A stretch of 9,510 nt of DNA from Sulfuriferula sp. (GTDB taxonomy: Bacteria; Pseudomonadota; Gammaproteobacteria; Burkholderiales; Sulfuriferulaceae). How positions within the stretch are numbered: the stretch's first letter is position 1; every line of letters begins with the position of its first letter. The notes under the pieces are model-generated. The model saw only the letters and a list, made by a program, of their open reading frames with translations, did not search any database and had not been told where the DNA came from. The position numbers were made by a program, and so were the translations under genes. The stretch covers positions 1-9,510 of the forward strand of contig DAICZK010000051.1 in NCBI GenBank assembly GCA_027311185.1. The letters run 5' to 3'. Shown piece by piece: positions 1 through 6,411 of this stretch.

Positions 1-321
1 ATGGCCGACAGGCTCCTAGTCATGGCCTCTATCGAGCTTGCGCCGGAGACTGGCGAGGATTTCCGGCGCATCCTTGACCACCTGATGGCTTTCAAGGTGG
101 AAAATCCGGATCGGCGAATCGAGGAGATCATTGAGGCGATCGACATTCTCGCAAACAACCCACTCATAGGACGTCAGGCAGATTCCGGTCAGCGTGAACT
201 GGTCGTCGGCCGCCGATCTCACGGATATGTCGTGCTCTATCGATACATCCCGGAGATCGATACGATTTTCGTCCTGGCAATCAGAAGCCAAAATGAGGCT
301 GGATATGTAGATCGCAACTAA
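1..321 (+). CDS. RelE/ParE-family toxin of a type II toxin-antitoxin system
   Basis: A 106-codon frame whose product fits the small RelE/ParE fold: an N-terminal beta strand and two helices (IELAPETGEDFRRILDHL, then a second helix around residues 37-51), followed by the family pattern NPLIGR, a charged segment RELVVGRR, and the C-terminal strands GYVVLYRY and IFVLAIRSQNEAGY. Members of this family poison gyrase (ParE) or cleave mRNA on the ribosome (RelE); which applies here cannot be read from the sequence. The ATG at 22 (codon 8, MASIELAPE) matches the usual family N-terminus better than the ATG at 1 and is a good alternative start. A TAG in another frame at 17-19 could be the end of an antitoxin gene upstream, which would put the two genes in the usual tight pair, but that gene lies outside the window. 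The gene is convergent with the porin gene. Confidence 0.8.
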   Translation: MADRLLVMASIELAPETGEDFRRILDHLMAFKVENPDRRIEEIIEAIDILANNPLIGRQADSGQRELVVGRRSHGYVVLYRYIPEIDTIFVLAIRSQNEAGYVDRN

Positions 322-366
322 GGCAATATGCGGTGGCAGGAGCGGGAGACGGACCGAATGGCTGGC

Positions 367-400
367 AAATAAAAACCGCACCCTGGGTAGCAGGGTGCGG
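367..400 (-). terminator. Intrinsic terminator of the porin gene
   Basis: A perfect 10-bp stem, CCGCACCCTG (376-385) with CAGGGTGCGG (391-400), closes a 5-nt loop. Read on the - strand it is followed directly by TTTTTATTT (375-367), the classic Rho-independent layout, 33 bp past the porin stop. The + strand side has no T-run, so it should serve the porin transcript rather than the toxin gene. Confidence 0.92.
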
Positions 401-432
401 TCAAGTTCGCGAGTCAGCTTGTTAAGCTATGC

Positions 433-2064
433 TCAGAACGGGAAGTAACGCAAGCTGGAGAATACCATGTTGTCGTTGGTCGTCGGTGCTACGCCGCCCA
501 CCTGGAATCCGGTGACCTTGGTGTAGGAATACTGCAAGCCCAGTTTGGCTGCGCCATAGTTGCCCTTATAGAAAGCCCACCACATACCGACGGTTTCCTG
601 GCTGACTTTGTTCAGGTCGGGCGCATACTGGCTAACGCCGGTTACATTGTTACCGTAGCCAAAGACTGTGGCACCACCGTTGGTATAGACATTCGAATCC
701 ACTGTCTCTTCACCGATATTGCCGTAGAGGTCGAGTTTAGGATCGACGTGCCAGGTCAGGCCGCCGAGCACTTGGCTGCCCTGCAGCGGATTGAGGCTGC
801 CGTTGGCATTGAAATCCGCATCGGCCAGACCTGCCGTGCCGTAACGGCCAACGCCTGAACCGAACAAGCCGCTCAGAGACAGTTCAAGCTGCTTGGGGAT
901 CAGCGGGATGACTGCGCCGAAGCCTACTGCGTTGCTCCAGGTGCTTTGTTGCGAGCCAGGCGCTGTGGCGCTTGCGCCGTAAACGCTCTGGAAGTTACGT
1001 ATCAAGTCATAAATCTCGTAGTGACCCAGATCGGTTTCGGCAGCGAGCTTGCCGATGATGTCAGGGTAGTGGTTGACCGACATACCTGCGTTAAAACCAG
1101 CTGAACCTAAATTATTAAATAAAGATCCGCCCGGTGGCGTCAATTGAAAGTTATCATAACCCGGTGTTGTGCCGCCTACGCCAGAGGTTTGCGAGTTTTC
1201 AAGCGAAACAGCCGCCCACCATTTCTTGTCCCAGTCTTTGACGACGCGGAACTGCCATTGACGCGCCCAGGTGAAACCGGGGACGTACTGTGCGTCTATC
1301 GTTAACGGGATCTCTTCCATGCGCGGGGTGATGCCGTGCGTGTTCAGAGTCGCGAGCGACCAGGTTTGTCCGGCCAGCACGTGCCAGCCCGTATCCATCC
1401 AGTCGATATTGCCGTAAACATGGCGGGTGCGTGGCTGGTAAGAGTTGCTTTCGTTAGCGTTTGCGGTTGGCGCAGCGCCCAGAAAGTCGAGCTCGTAATA
1501 GCCGGAAATGATGGTGTTGGGGTCGATGTAGCTATCGGCCAGCAGCGAGAAGCGCGACTGTCTTTCCGTGCCGCGGAATTCCGACTGGTTGTAAAAACCG
1601 CCCATGCCCGTACCGCTATTATTTGCACCAACCGCAGAACCGTTGGCAGGCGCAAACGCGATCTTGCTGTACGGCGAACCGATGTCGGACTGCAGGCTGC
1701 GGCTGCGATAGGCAGTCTCCGAAGCGAGGAAGCCGCCTAACTGGAGGTTGACGGGGCCGAGGCGCATCGTCGTCTGGTCGCTCTGCATGTTGCTAGGCGC
1801 GTTGCCCATGGCGCCCATCGAGACGGTTTGTCCCGGGGCGGTCGATTGCTCGACTTTTTGCTGGGTGGCTTTCTGCGCCTGCTGATCTTGCTTCTGTTGA
1901 TTTTGTATATGCTCCAGACGCTGTTCCAGAGTTTGGATCTGTTGCTGCATTTGCTGCATCTGGTCGGTGGTGTCATCAGCCAGTGCAGCCGGCGCCACGC
2001 CTGCTGTCAGGCAAGCGGCGACGAGCACGCTCAGCCTGGAACGAATAAATTTATGCTTAATCAC
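433..2064 (-). CDS. Outer-membrane porin with N-terminal coiled coil (DcaP-like)
   Basis: A 543-residue secreted protein. Residues 1-29 form a signal peptide (basic start, hydrophobic core, cleavage after ALA). Residues about 31-73 are a glutamine-rich heptad region (QMQQMQQQIQTLEQRLEHI and onward), expected to be a coiled coil in the periplasm. From about residue 100 the sequence alternates polar and hydrophobic residues in many predicted beta strands with aromatic girdles, and it ends in YFPF; a C-terminal Phe is the usual outer-membrane assembly signal. The order coiled coil, then FRGTERQSRFSL, RHVYGNIDW and LAGQTWS, resembles DcaP-type trimeric porins, so uptake of small anionic or organic solutes is possible but the substrate is unknown. 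The start is GTG at 2064, chosen because AAAGGGGA (2078-2071) sits 6 nt upstream and the signal peptide begins there. The gene is monocistronic, with its own terminator. Confidence 0.85.
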   Translation of the reverse strand: MIKHKFIRSRLSVLVAACLTAGVAPAALADDTTDQMQQMQQQIQTLEQRLEHIQNQQKQDQQAQKATQQKVEQSTAPGQTVSMGAMGNAPSNMQSDQTTMRLGPVNLQLGGFLASETAYRSRSLQSDIGSPYSKIAFAPANGSAVGANNSGTGMGGFYNQSEFRGTERQSRFSLLADSYIDPNTIISGYYELDFLGAAPTANANESNSYQPRTRHVYGNIDWMDTGWHVLAGQTWSLATLNTHGITPRMEEIPLTIDAQYVPGFTWARQWQFRVVKDWDKKWWAAVSLENSQTSGVGGTTPGYDNFQLTPPGGSLFNNLGSAGFNAGMSVNHYPDIIGKLAAETDLGHYEIYDLIRNFQSVYGASATAPGSQQSTWSNAVGFGAVIPLIPKQLELSLSGLFGSGVGRYGTAGLADADFNANGSLNPLQGSQVLGGLTWHVDPKLDLYGNIGEETVDSNVYTNGGATVFGYGNNVTGVSQYAPDLNKVSQETVGMWWAFYKGNYGAAKLGLQYSYTKVTGFQVGGVAPTTNDNMVFSSLRYFPF

Positions 2065-2070
2065 AAAACT

Positions 2071-2078
2071 TCCCCTTT
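2071..2078 (-). promoter_or_regulatory. Ribosome binding site of the porin gene
   Basis: On the - strand AAAGGGGA lies 6 nt before the GTG at 2064. No ATG in this frame lies between it and the signal peptide, so this site fixes a GTG start. Confidence 0.75.
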
Positions 2079-2105
2079 AAAAATTTCAAACGAAAAACAC
2101 CCAAA

Positions 2106-2149
2106 CTTCAGATGCGAAAGCGCCCCCTACCGGGCAAGCTTTCGCGAAG
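2106..2149 (-). promoter_or_regulatory. Long hairpin in the porin leader
   Basis: Three nested inverted arms are visible on the + strand: CTTC (2106-2109) with GAAG (2146-2149), GCGAAAGC (2114-2121) with GCTTTCGC (2138-2145), and GCCC (2122-2125) with GGGC (2132-2135). A 6-nt loop and small asymmetric bulges (agat at 2110-2113, aa at 2136-2137) complete it, giving 16 base pairs. It sits 28 nt upstream of the porin ribosome binding site. On the - strand it is followed by a T-rich tract (TTTGGGTGTTTTT). It may be an mRNA-stabilising structure, an attenuator or a protein-binding dyad. I do not recognise it as a known riboswitch class. Confidence 0.5.
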
Positions 2150-2179
2150 TATAAATAAATCGAAAGACGATCCTGAGTT

Positions 2180-2207
2180 GTAATAAAAATTTCATAATGT
2201 GTGACAA
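2180..2207 (-). promoter_or_regulatory. Candidate promoter of the porin gene
   Basis: On the - strand TTGTCA (2207-2202, 5 of 6 to the -35 consensus) and TATTAC (2185-2180, 4 of 6 to the -10) are 16 bp apart. Transcription would start near 2173, giving a leader of about 109 nt that contains the 2106-2149 hairpin. A competing -10-like TATACT (2153-2148) has no convincing -35. Assigned by inspection only. Confidence 0.35.
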
Positions 2208-2330
2208 ATAAGCAACATCCGTACAAAAAGCTTACTGTTCTGGAAATTTTCTGGATTCCCGTCGGATTCTGCGGATAGAAATCGGATTTCTTCGGCGTGC
2301 GCAAAAATATAACTGGCGCTTTCCGTCCGG

Positions 2331-2360
2331 TTACCGACTGAATCGGTTTTAGTGTAAAAT
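2331..2360 (+). promoter_or_regulatory. Candidate promoter of the surE-pcm-nlpD-rpoS cluster
   Basis: TAAAAT (2355-2360, 5 of 6 to the -10 consensus) lies 18 bp after TTACCG (2331-2336, 3 of 6 to the -35). The start site would be near 2367, leaving a leader of about 170 nt before surE. A 5-5-5 inverted repeat, ACCGA/TCGGT (2333-2347), overlaps the -35 and spacer. The weak -35 and long spacer would fit an activator-dependent promoter, but this is inference. Confidence 0.35.
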
Positions 2361-2404
2361 CAGGGTCGATTACTTCATACTTTTTGCGGTGCGATTTAAC
2401 AAAT

Positions 2405-2449
2405 GATTGTTCATTCAGGCAGCATCCATGAGGCGAATCATGAACGATC
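2405..2449 (+). promoter_or_regulatory. Hairpin in the surE leader
   Basis: GATTGTTCAT (2405-2414) can pair with ATGAACGATC (2440-2449) in 10 consecutive pairs including one G-U, with a 25-nt loop. It lies in the presumed 5' leader of the surE cluster, about 85 nt before the surE start. No T-run follows, so it is not an intrinsic terminator. Function unknown. Confidence 0.35.
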
Positions 2450-2535
2450 GAACTGTTTCAGCGCCGATTCATTTCTATTTTTTGTTCTGATTCATTAATG
2501 ATAATAATCACCGGGTACGGAACGGTCAGCCAGCC

Positions 2536-3279
2536 ATGCGCATTCTGTTGAGTAACGATGACGGTTATTTCGCTCCGGGACTGGCGATCCTAGCCGAGGC
2601 GCTGTCAGCGATCGCCGACATTACCGTTGTCGCCCCCGAGCGCGATCGCAGCGGCGCGAGCAATTCGCTCACGCTCGACCGGCCGCTCATGTTGCGCCAG
2701 GCGCATAACGGATTTTATTATGTGAACGGCACCCCTACCGATTGCGTGCATCTGGCGGTAACGGGCATGCTAGCTGAATTGCCGGACATGGTGATTTCGG
2801 GCATCAATCACGGCGCGAACATGGGCGACGATACGGTTTATTCGGGCACGGTGGCGGCTGCAACCGAAGGATTCCTGCTGGGGGTGCCGGCCATCGCCGT
2901 GTCGCTGGCCAGTTTTGCGGGCGGTCATTACGCTAGTGCCGCGCGCGTCGTGGTCTCACTGGTGGAGCGTATGCTTGCCAATCCCGTGGACACGCCGGTG
3001 CTGCTAAACGTCAACGTGCCCGATGTGCCGCATGAAGCCCTGCAAGGTTTGCGTGTCACGCGATTGGGGCGTCGGCACAAGGCAGAGCCGGTAGTGCAGT
3101 CGACCAATCCGCGCGGGCAGACCGTTTACTGGGTGGGTGCGGCAGGTGCTGCGCAAGACGCGGGCGAGGGCACGGATTTTCACGCGATAGCGCAGCAATG
3201 CGTGTCGATTACGCCCTTGCAGATAGACCTGACCCATTATCGCCAGCTCGATATGCTGCGGGGCTGGCTCGCACAATGA
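2536..3279 (+). CDS. surE: 5'/3'-nucleotidase SurE
   Basis: A 247-residue cytosolic metal-dependent phosphatase. SurE proteins remove phosphate from nucleoside 5'- and 3'-monophosphates and from short polyphosphate, and are linked to stationary-phase survival. The diagnostic N-terminus [10 protein letters not shown] carries the metal-binding pair D8-D9. The other metal and active-site positions are present: S39 in RSGASNS, N91 in SGINHGAN, and the [12 protein letters not shown] segment at 101-112. The length is normal for the family. The ATG at 2536 gives the exact family start, although the upstream ribosome binding site is weak (ACGGAACGG). The stop overlaps the pcm start as ATGA (3276-3279), so pcm is likely translationally coupled. 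It is the first gene of the surE-pcm-nlpD-rpoS cluster. Confidence 0.97.
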   Translation: MRILLSNDDGYFAPGLAILAEALSAIADITVVAPERDRSGASNSLTLDRPLMLRQAHNGFYYVNGTPTDCVHLAVTGMLAELPDMVISGINHGANMGDDTVYSGTVAAATEGFLLGVPAIAVSLASFAGGHYASAARVVVSLVERMLANPVDTPVLLNVNVPDVPHEALQGLRVTRLGRRHKAEPVVQSTNPRGQTVYWVGAAGAAQDAGEGTDFHAIAQQCVSITPLQIDLTHYRQLDMLRGWLAQ

Positions 3280-3974
3280 CGCTGCACCGGCATAGCGGCA
3301 TAGGGATGACTTCCGACCGCACGCGCGCGCGCATGATAGAGCGGCTGCGCGAGCAGGGCATCAAGGACATCGGCGTGCTGGCGGCGATGGCGCAGGTACC
3401 CAGGCACTTGTTCGTCGGCGAGGTGCTGGCGCCCCGGGCGTACGAAGACACGGCCCTGCCCATCGGTTTTGGCCAGACCATATCGCATCCCTACAGCGTC
3501 GCGCGCATGGTGGAAGTGCTGCGCAATGGTGATGTGCTACGCAATGGTGATGTGCTACGCAATGGCAAAGAGTTGCAGCGCGTGCTTGAAGTGGGCGCGG
3601 GCTGCGGCTATCAGGCGGCCGTGCTGGCGAAACTGGCGCACGAAGTGTATTCGGTAGAGCGCATCGCTTCCTTGCTCGGTCAGGCACGACGAACGATCCG
3701 TGAACTGCGCATCCCCAATATCAAACTCAAGCACGGCGACGGCAATATCGGTTTGGCGCAACTGGCGCCGTTCGACGGGATTATTCTGGCAGCCGCTGCC
3801 GAGCGCCCGCCGCAGGCCTTGCTCGCGCAACTGGCCGACGGCGGGCGCATGGTGTTGCCGTGCGGTGTTGGCGAGAGCCAGCATATGCTATTGATAGAAC
3901 GTCATGGGGATGCGTATGATGAGCAAATATTGGAAATGGTGCATTTCGTACCGTTATTACCTGGAGTAGCTTGA
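3276..3974 (+). CDS. pcm: Protein-L-isoaspartate O-methyltransferase
   Basis: A cytosolic repair enzyme that methylates L-isoaspartyl residues in aged proteins with S-adenosylmethionine, starting their return to aspartate. The conserved substrate motif [13 protein letters not shown] is at about residues 66-78, the SAM-binding motif [14 protein letters not shown] at 103-115, motif II-like VYSVERI shortly after, HGDG, and the terminal FVPLLPGVA. The start at 3276 forms ATGA with the surE stop; the frame stays open to 3198 but that would overlap surE deeply, and ATG 3306 ([10 protein letters not shown]) is a possible shorter start. At 232 residues it is longer than the roughly 208-residue E. coli protein. 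Part of the excess is a three-copy hexapeptide repeat, [18 protein letters not shown], at residues 81-98, right before motif I. The stop overlaps the nlpD start by one base. Confidence 0.95.
   Translation: MTLHRHSGIGMTSDRTRARMIERLREQGIKDIGVLAAMAQVPRHLFVGEVLAPRAYEDTALPIGFGQTISHPYSVARMVEVLRNGDVLRNGDVLRNGKELQRVLEVGAGCGYQAAVLAKLAHEVYSVERIASLLGQARRTIRELRIPNIKLKHGDGNIGLAQLAPFDGIILAAAAERPPQALLAQLADGGRMVLPCGVGESQHMLLIERHGDAYDEQILEMVHFVPLLPGVA
3516..3569 (+). repeat. 18-bp tandem repeat, three units, inside pcm
   Basis: Three head-to-tail 18-bp units start at 3516, 3534 and 3552. Units 1 and 2 differ at one base (GTGCTG versus GTGCTA), and unit 3 departs only in its last four bases (GGCAAA in place of GGTGAT). 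Each unit is six codons, so the array keeps the reading frame and encodes [18 protein letters not shown]. Near-identity at DNA level suggests recent duplication by slippage. Confidence 0.95.
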
Positions 3975-4957
3975 TGAGGCGTGTTTGGGGTTTGTTGTGC
4001 GTGGCCTGGCTGCTGGCCGGTTGCAGTACTGCGGAGATCGCACCCGTGACCGACCTGACGGGTGCGAACGCAGCCAGGCCCTCAAACGGTAAAACGCTAG
4101 GCGCGGCACAAAACGGCGAAGGCGGGCCCGGCACGCATATCGTAAAGCGCGGCGAAACCTTGTATAGCATTGCGTTGGAATATGGACTGGACTATCGGGA
4201 GCTGGCGGCCTGGAATCACCTTGCCGACCTGAATCATATCCGGGTTGGGCAAGTGTTGAATGTCGCTGCGCCCGGAACGCGCACATCGCCTGTCTCGGCG
4301 GGCGCCCAGCCGGCAGCGGGCGCCGTAACCAGCCCCGACGCGCAAGCGCAGGCAGCGGTGACGACGCAAGCGCTTGCCGCGCCGCCCGTGATCGTGACGA
4401 CACAGACGCCGCCGGACATTCATCTGATTGCTCAGCCGCAGGCTATCAAACTGCCTTATTCGAGCGCCGCGCTGGCGCAGATCACCCAGCAGGACGGCGT
4501 CCCCGCCCCTGCGGCTTCCCCGGCAGGTTCCGCGATGGGTGCGCCTGCTGGCACAGCCTCCGCGGGCGCGGCGCCGGCCGCTGCGCTCGACTGGACGTGG
4601 CCGGCCGATGGCGCGGTGATCGGTAAATTCGGCGACGCCGAGGGCGACAAAGGCATAGACATCAGCGGTGTTCGTGGACAGCCGGTATTCGCCGCAGCGG
4701 CGGGCAAGGTGGTTTACAGCGGGGCGGGTTTGCATGGTTACGGCAAGCTGGTGATCATCAAGCACGATGCGATTTATCTGACCGCTTACGCGCACAATGA
4801 TAAATTGCTGGTGAAGGAAGGCGATATGGTTATCCGCGGCCAGAAAATCGCCGAAATGGGAGATAGCGACGCGGACCGGGTCGAGTTGCATTTCGAGGTC
4901 AGGCAGATGGGCAAGCCGGTCGACCCGCTCAAATATTTGCCCGAGGTCAAAAAATGA
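3974..4957 (+). CDS. nlpD: NlpD-type lipoprotein, LysM and degenerate LytM/M23 domains
   Basis: A 327-residue outer-membrane lipoprotein. The signal peptide ends in the lipobox LAGC with the lipidated Cys at 17, followed by Ser. A LysM peptidoglycan-binding domain spans about 55-97 ([18 protein letters not shown] to VGQVLNV). An Ala/Pro/Gln-rich linker covers about 98-205, and an M23/LytM domain about 206-323. Zinc and catalytic positions are altered: the usual His before GxD is Lys226 (DKGIDIS), and the HxH motif reads ELHFEV. NlpD of E. coli is degenerate in the same places and acts as an activator of the amidase AmiC during septum splitting, so the same non-enzymatic role is inferred. The start ATG 3974 is preferred over TTG 3971 because GGAG (3963-3966) sits 7 nt upstream. 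It overlaps pcm by one base (TGATG) and rpoS by four (ATGA). Confidence 0.94.
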   Translation: MRRVWGLLCVAWLLAGCSTAEIAPVTDLTGANAARPSNGKTLGAAQNGEGGPGTHIVKRGETLYSIALEYGLDYRELAAWNHLADLNHIRVGQVLNVAAPGTRTSPVSAGAQPAAGAVTSPDAQAQAAVTTQALAAPPVIVTTQTPPDIHLIAQPQAIKLPYSSAALAQITQQDGVPAPAASPAGSAMGAPAGTASAGAAPAAALDWTWPADGAVIGKFGDAEGDKGIDISGVRGQPVFAAAAGKVVYSGAGLHGYGKLVIIKHDAIYLTAYAHNDKLLVKEGDMVIRGQKIAEMGDSDADRVELHFEVRQMGKPVDPLKYLPEVKK

Positions 4958-5886
4958 CGGATCGGGATGACGACGACGCAGAAGGGCAGGTGCCTGATGC
5001 GGAGGATGTCATCCCATTTGACGAGGGGTTGATCGATCCCTCGCCACTCGACGATCTGCATGCCGATGTGACGCAGATGTATCTCGGCAACATCGGCCGC
5101 AACGCGCTATTGAGCGCCGAGGAAGAGCGAGTGCTGACGCGGCTGGTTGTGCAGGGCGATTTTGCGGCGCGGCAAAAAATGATCGTGTCCAATTTGCGCC
5201 TGGTGGTCAACATTGCCAAGCACTACCAGCATCGTGGCTTACCGTTTCTCGACCTGATCGAGGAGGGTAACCTGGGATTGATGCACGCGCTGGAGAAATT
5301 CGAACCCGAGCGCGGTTTTCGCTTCTCGACTTACGCGACCTGGTGGATACGGCAATATGTCGAGCGTTCGATCATGGAGCAGTCGCGCACCATCCGCCTG
5401 CCCGTGCATGTCGTAAAAGCCATTAACATCATTTTGCGCGCGCGCCGGCACTTGCTCGCGCATGGCGAAATGGACGCGACCGAAGCCGATATTGCGAATC
5501 TGGTGGGTCTGCCGGTCGACGAGGTGCGGCATTTTCTGCGTCTGAACGATAATCCACTGTCGCTCGATGCGCCGATGGAAATAGATGCTGGCCTGACCAT
5601 GGCGGATGCCTTGCCCGACGAGCACGGCGAGCTGCCCGACATTGCGTTCGAAAAGGACGAAATGCGCGTATTCATCGGCCGCTGGCTCAAGCAGCTCGGA
5701 CCCAAGCAGCGCTGGGTGATCGAGCGGCGTTTCGGCTTGAACGATCTGGACGTACAGACGCTGGAGCAGCTGGCCGACGAGCTGGAAGTGAGCCGCGAGC
5801 GGGTGCGCCAGATCCAGACCGAGGCGTTGCAGTCGTTGCGCAAATTGCTGCATCGCAACGGCATGGACAAGGCAGCGTTGCTGTAA
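4954..5886 (+). CDS. rpoS: RNA polymerase sigma factor RpoS (sigma-38)
   Basis: A 310-residue sigma-70 family factor that directs RNA polymerase to general stress and stationary-phase promoters. Visible regions in order: a short acidic N-terminus ([10 protein letters not shown]), region 1.2 around 37-60 ([12 protein letters not shown]), region 2 about 70-145 with [30 protein letters not shown] and the -10-recognition block [20 protein letters not shown], region 3 from [10 protein letters not shown] (146-155), and region 4 with [14 protein letters not shown] and the -35-binding helix-turn-helix [19 protein letters not shown] (270-288). Placement after nlpD and the C-terminal ending support RpoS rather than RpoD, which would be much longer. 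The ATG 4954 overlaps the nlpD stop as ATGA, with GAGG (4943-4946) 7 nt upstream. It is slightly shorter than the 330-residue E. coli protein. No intrinsic terminator is evident in the 16 bp before the convergent gene. Confidence 0.96.
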   Translation: MTDRDDDDAEGQVPDAEDVIPFDEGLIDPSPLDDLHADVTQMYLGNIGRNALLSAEEERVLTRLVVQGDFAARQKMIVSNLRLVVNIAKHYQHRGLPFLDLIEEGNLGLMHALEKFEPERGFRFSTYATWWIRQYVERSIMEQSRTIRLPVHVVKAINIILRARRHLLAHGEMDATEADIANLVGLPVDEVRHFLRLNDNPLSLDAPMEIDAGLTMADALPDEHGELPDIAFEKDEMRVFIGRWLKQLGPKQRWVIERRFGLNDLDVQTLEQLADELEVSRERVRQIQTEALQSLRKLLHRNGMDKAALL

Positions 5887-5902
5887 GCGCCGCCGCGATG
5901 GT

Positions 5903-6283
5903 TCAGGCGTCGACCAGCAACAGGCCGACTACCACCCGCCGCCCTTCGGCGACGAGTATGTTATAGGTGCGGCAGGCGGCTTTGGTATCCATGACTTCGA
6001 GCCCGATGCCGGCATCGGTCAGCGCAGCGGACAGCCGCGGGTGGGGAAAGCGCAGGCGGTTGCCGGTGCCCAGCAAGGCGATTTCCGGGTTGTGCAGCAG
6101 CATCGCGGCAAAATGCTGCGCTTGCAGCGCAGCGAAGCCGGCGACTTGCCAGTCGGGTATGATCAGCTCGGGGGTGACGAGCAGGCTGGGCTGGGTGTGG
6201 CGCACCTGGTTGACGATGACGTAGTCATCGCCATAACCGGTGAACAGGTTGAGTCCGTCGGCACGGTTCAGGTGAAATTTCAA
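5903..6283 (-). CDS. Mth938-like domain protein (DUF498 family)
   Basis: A 126-residue single-domain protein of the Mth938/NDUFAF3-like (DUF498) family. The match rests on the N-terminus MKFHLNRADGLNLFTGYG, the central LLGTGNRLRFPHP (71-82), and the C-terminal block GIGLEVMDTKAACRTYNIL (92-110) followed by EGRRVV. The eukaryotic relative helps assemble respiratory complex I; the bacterial role is not established. The frame is open to 6358, but the TTG at 6283 is chosen because GGAG (6293-6290) lies 6 nt upstream, the family starts here, and the length is typical. It is transcribed divergently from alaA and convergently with rpoS (16 bp between stops). A consensus -10 lies 41 bp upstream. Confidence 0.88.
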   Translation of the reverse strand: MKFHLNRADGLNLFTGYGDDYVIVNQVRHTQPSLLVTPELIIPDWQVAGFAALQAQHFAAMLLHNPEIALLGTGNRLRFPHPRLSAALTDAGIGLEVMDTKAACRTYNILVAEGRRVVVGLLLVDA

Positions 6284-6289
6284 GGCGGT

Positions 6290-6293
6290 CTCC
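6290..6293 (-). promoter_or_regulatory. Ribosome binding site deciding the TTG start of the Mth938-like gene
   Basis: GGAG on the - strand, 6 nt before TTG 6283. The upstream part of the open frame contains the consensus -10 at 6329-6324, so it is unlikely to be coding; the site and the family N-terminus agree on TTG. Confidence 0.7.
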
Positions 6294-6323
6294 AATTGCA
6301 GCGCAGGTGTACAGTCGAGTAAG

Positions 6324-6329
6324 ATTATA
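6324..6329 (-). promoter_or_regulatory. Consensus -10 box for the Mth938-like gene
   Basis: A perfect TATAAT on the - strand, preceded by TG one base off the extended -10 position. No good -35 is found 16-18 bp upstream. The start site would be near 6317, giving a leader of about 34 nt to the TTG start. Confidence 0.5.
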
Positions 6330-6339
6330 CATTTGTTTA

Positions 6340-6370
6340 TTAATCCCCTGAGTCCCAAGTTCAGGGTTAA
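6340..6370. promoter_or_regulatory. Inverted repeat in the divergent Mth938-like/alaA promoter region
   Basis: CCCTGA (6346-6351) and TCAGGG (6361-6366) are perfect inverted arms 9 bp apart, flanked by TTAA on both outer sides (6340-6343 and 6367-6370, the left one offset by two bases). It sits just upstream of the -10 at 6329-6324 and 42 bp before the alaA start, a natural place for an operator controlling one or both genes. No regulator is identified. Confidence 0.4.
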
Positions 6371-6411
6371 CGGGTTTCAGGATGCTATCTGTGAAAATGA
6401 AAGAGGCGCAA

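Larger units (their letters stand above)
2065..2535. other. Divergent intergenic region between porin and surE
   Basis: This 471-bp gene-free stretch is clearly richer in A+T than the flanking genes. Besides the promoter candidates and two hairpins listed separately, it holds four GGAT motifs at 2253, 2264, 2273 and 2284 (11, 9 and 11 bp apart). Near 2488-2510 there is an AT-rich partly palindromic stretch, with TGATT and AATCA ends around CATTAATG, just upstream of surE. The short open frames within it have no ribosome binding site or recognisable product. Confidence 0.6.

Noticed and set aside
1100..1130. AT-rich patch inside the porin gene
   Set aside because: The reading frame continues normally (GSLFNNLGSAGFN); a local loop-coding composition change is not enough to call an insertion.
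2086..2304. 72-codon frame on the - strand upstream of the porin gene
   Set aside because: It crosses the candidate promoter and leader hairpin, lacks a ribosome binding site and resembles no family.
2428..2490. Possible 20-codon leader peptide before surE (MRRIMNDRTVSAP and onward)
   Set aside because: No convincing ribosome binding site, and its 5' end lies inside the loop and arm of the hairpin; composition is not that of an attenuator peptide with repeated codons.
3516..3569. CRISPR-like array
   Set aside because: The units are contiguous with no spacers and lie in frame within pcm; this is a simple tandem duplication.
4097..4891. Open frame on the - strand opposite nlpD
   Set aside because: Arginine-rich, low-complexity product mirroring the Ala/Pro linker; no homology pattern seen.
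5887..5960. Search for an rpoS terminator, including a CGCC-CTTC-GGCG hairpin inside the Mth938-like gene
   Set aside because: The stem is short and has no T-run on either strand; common GC-rich coding sequence explains it.
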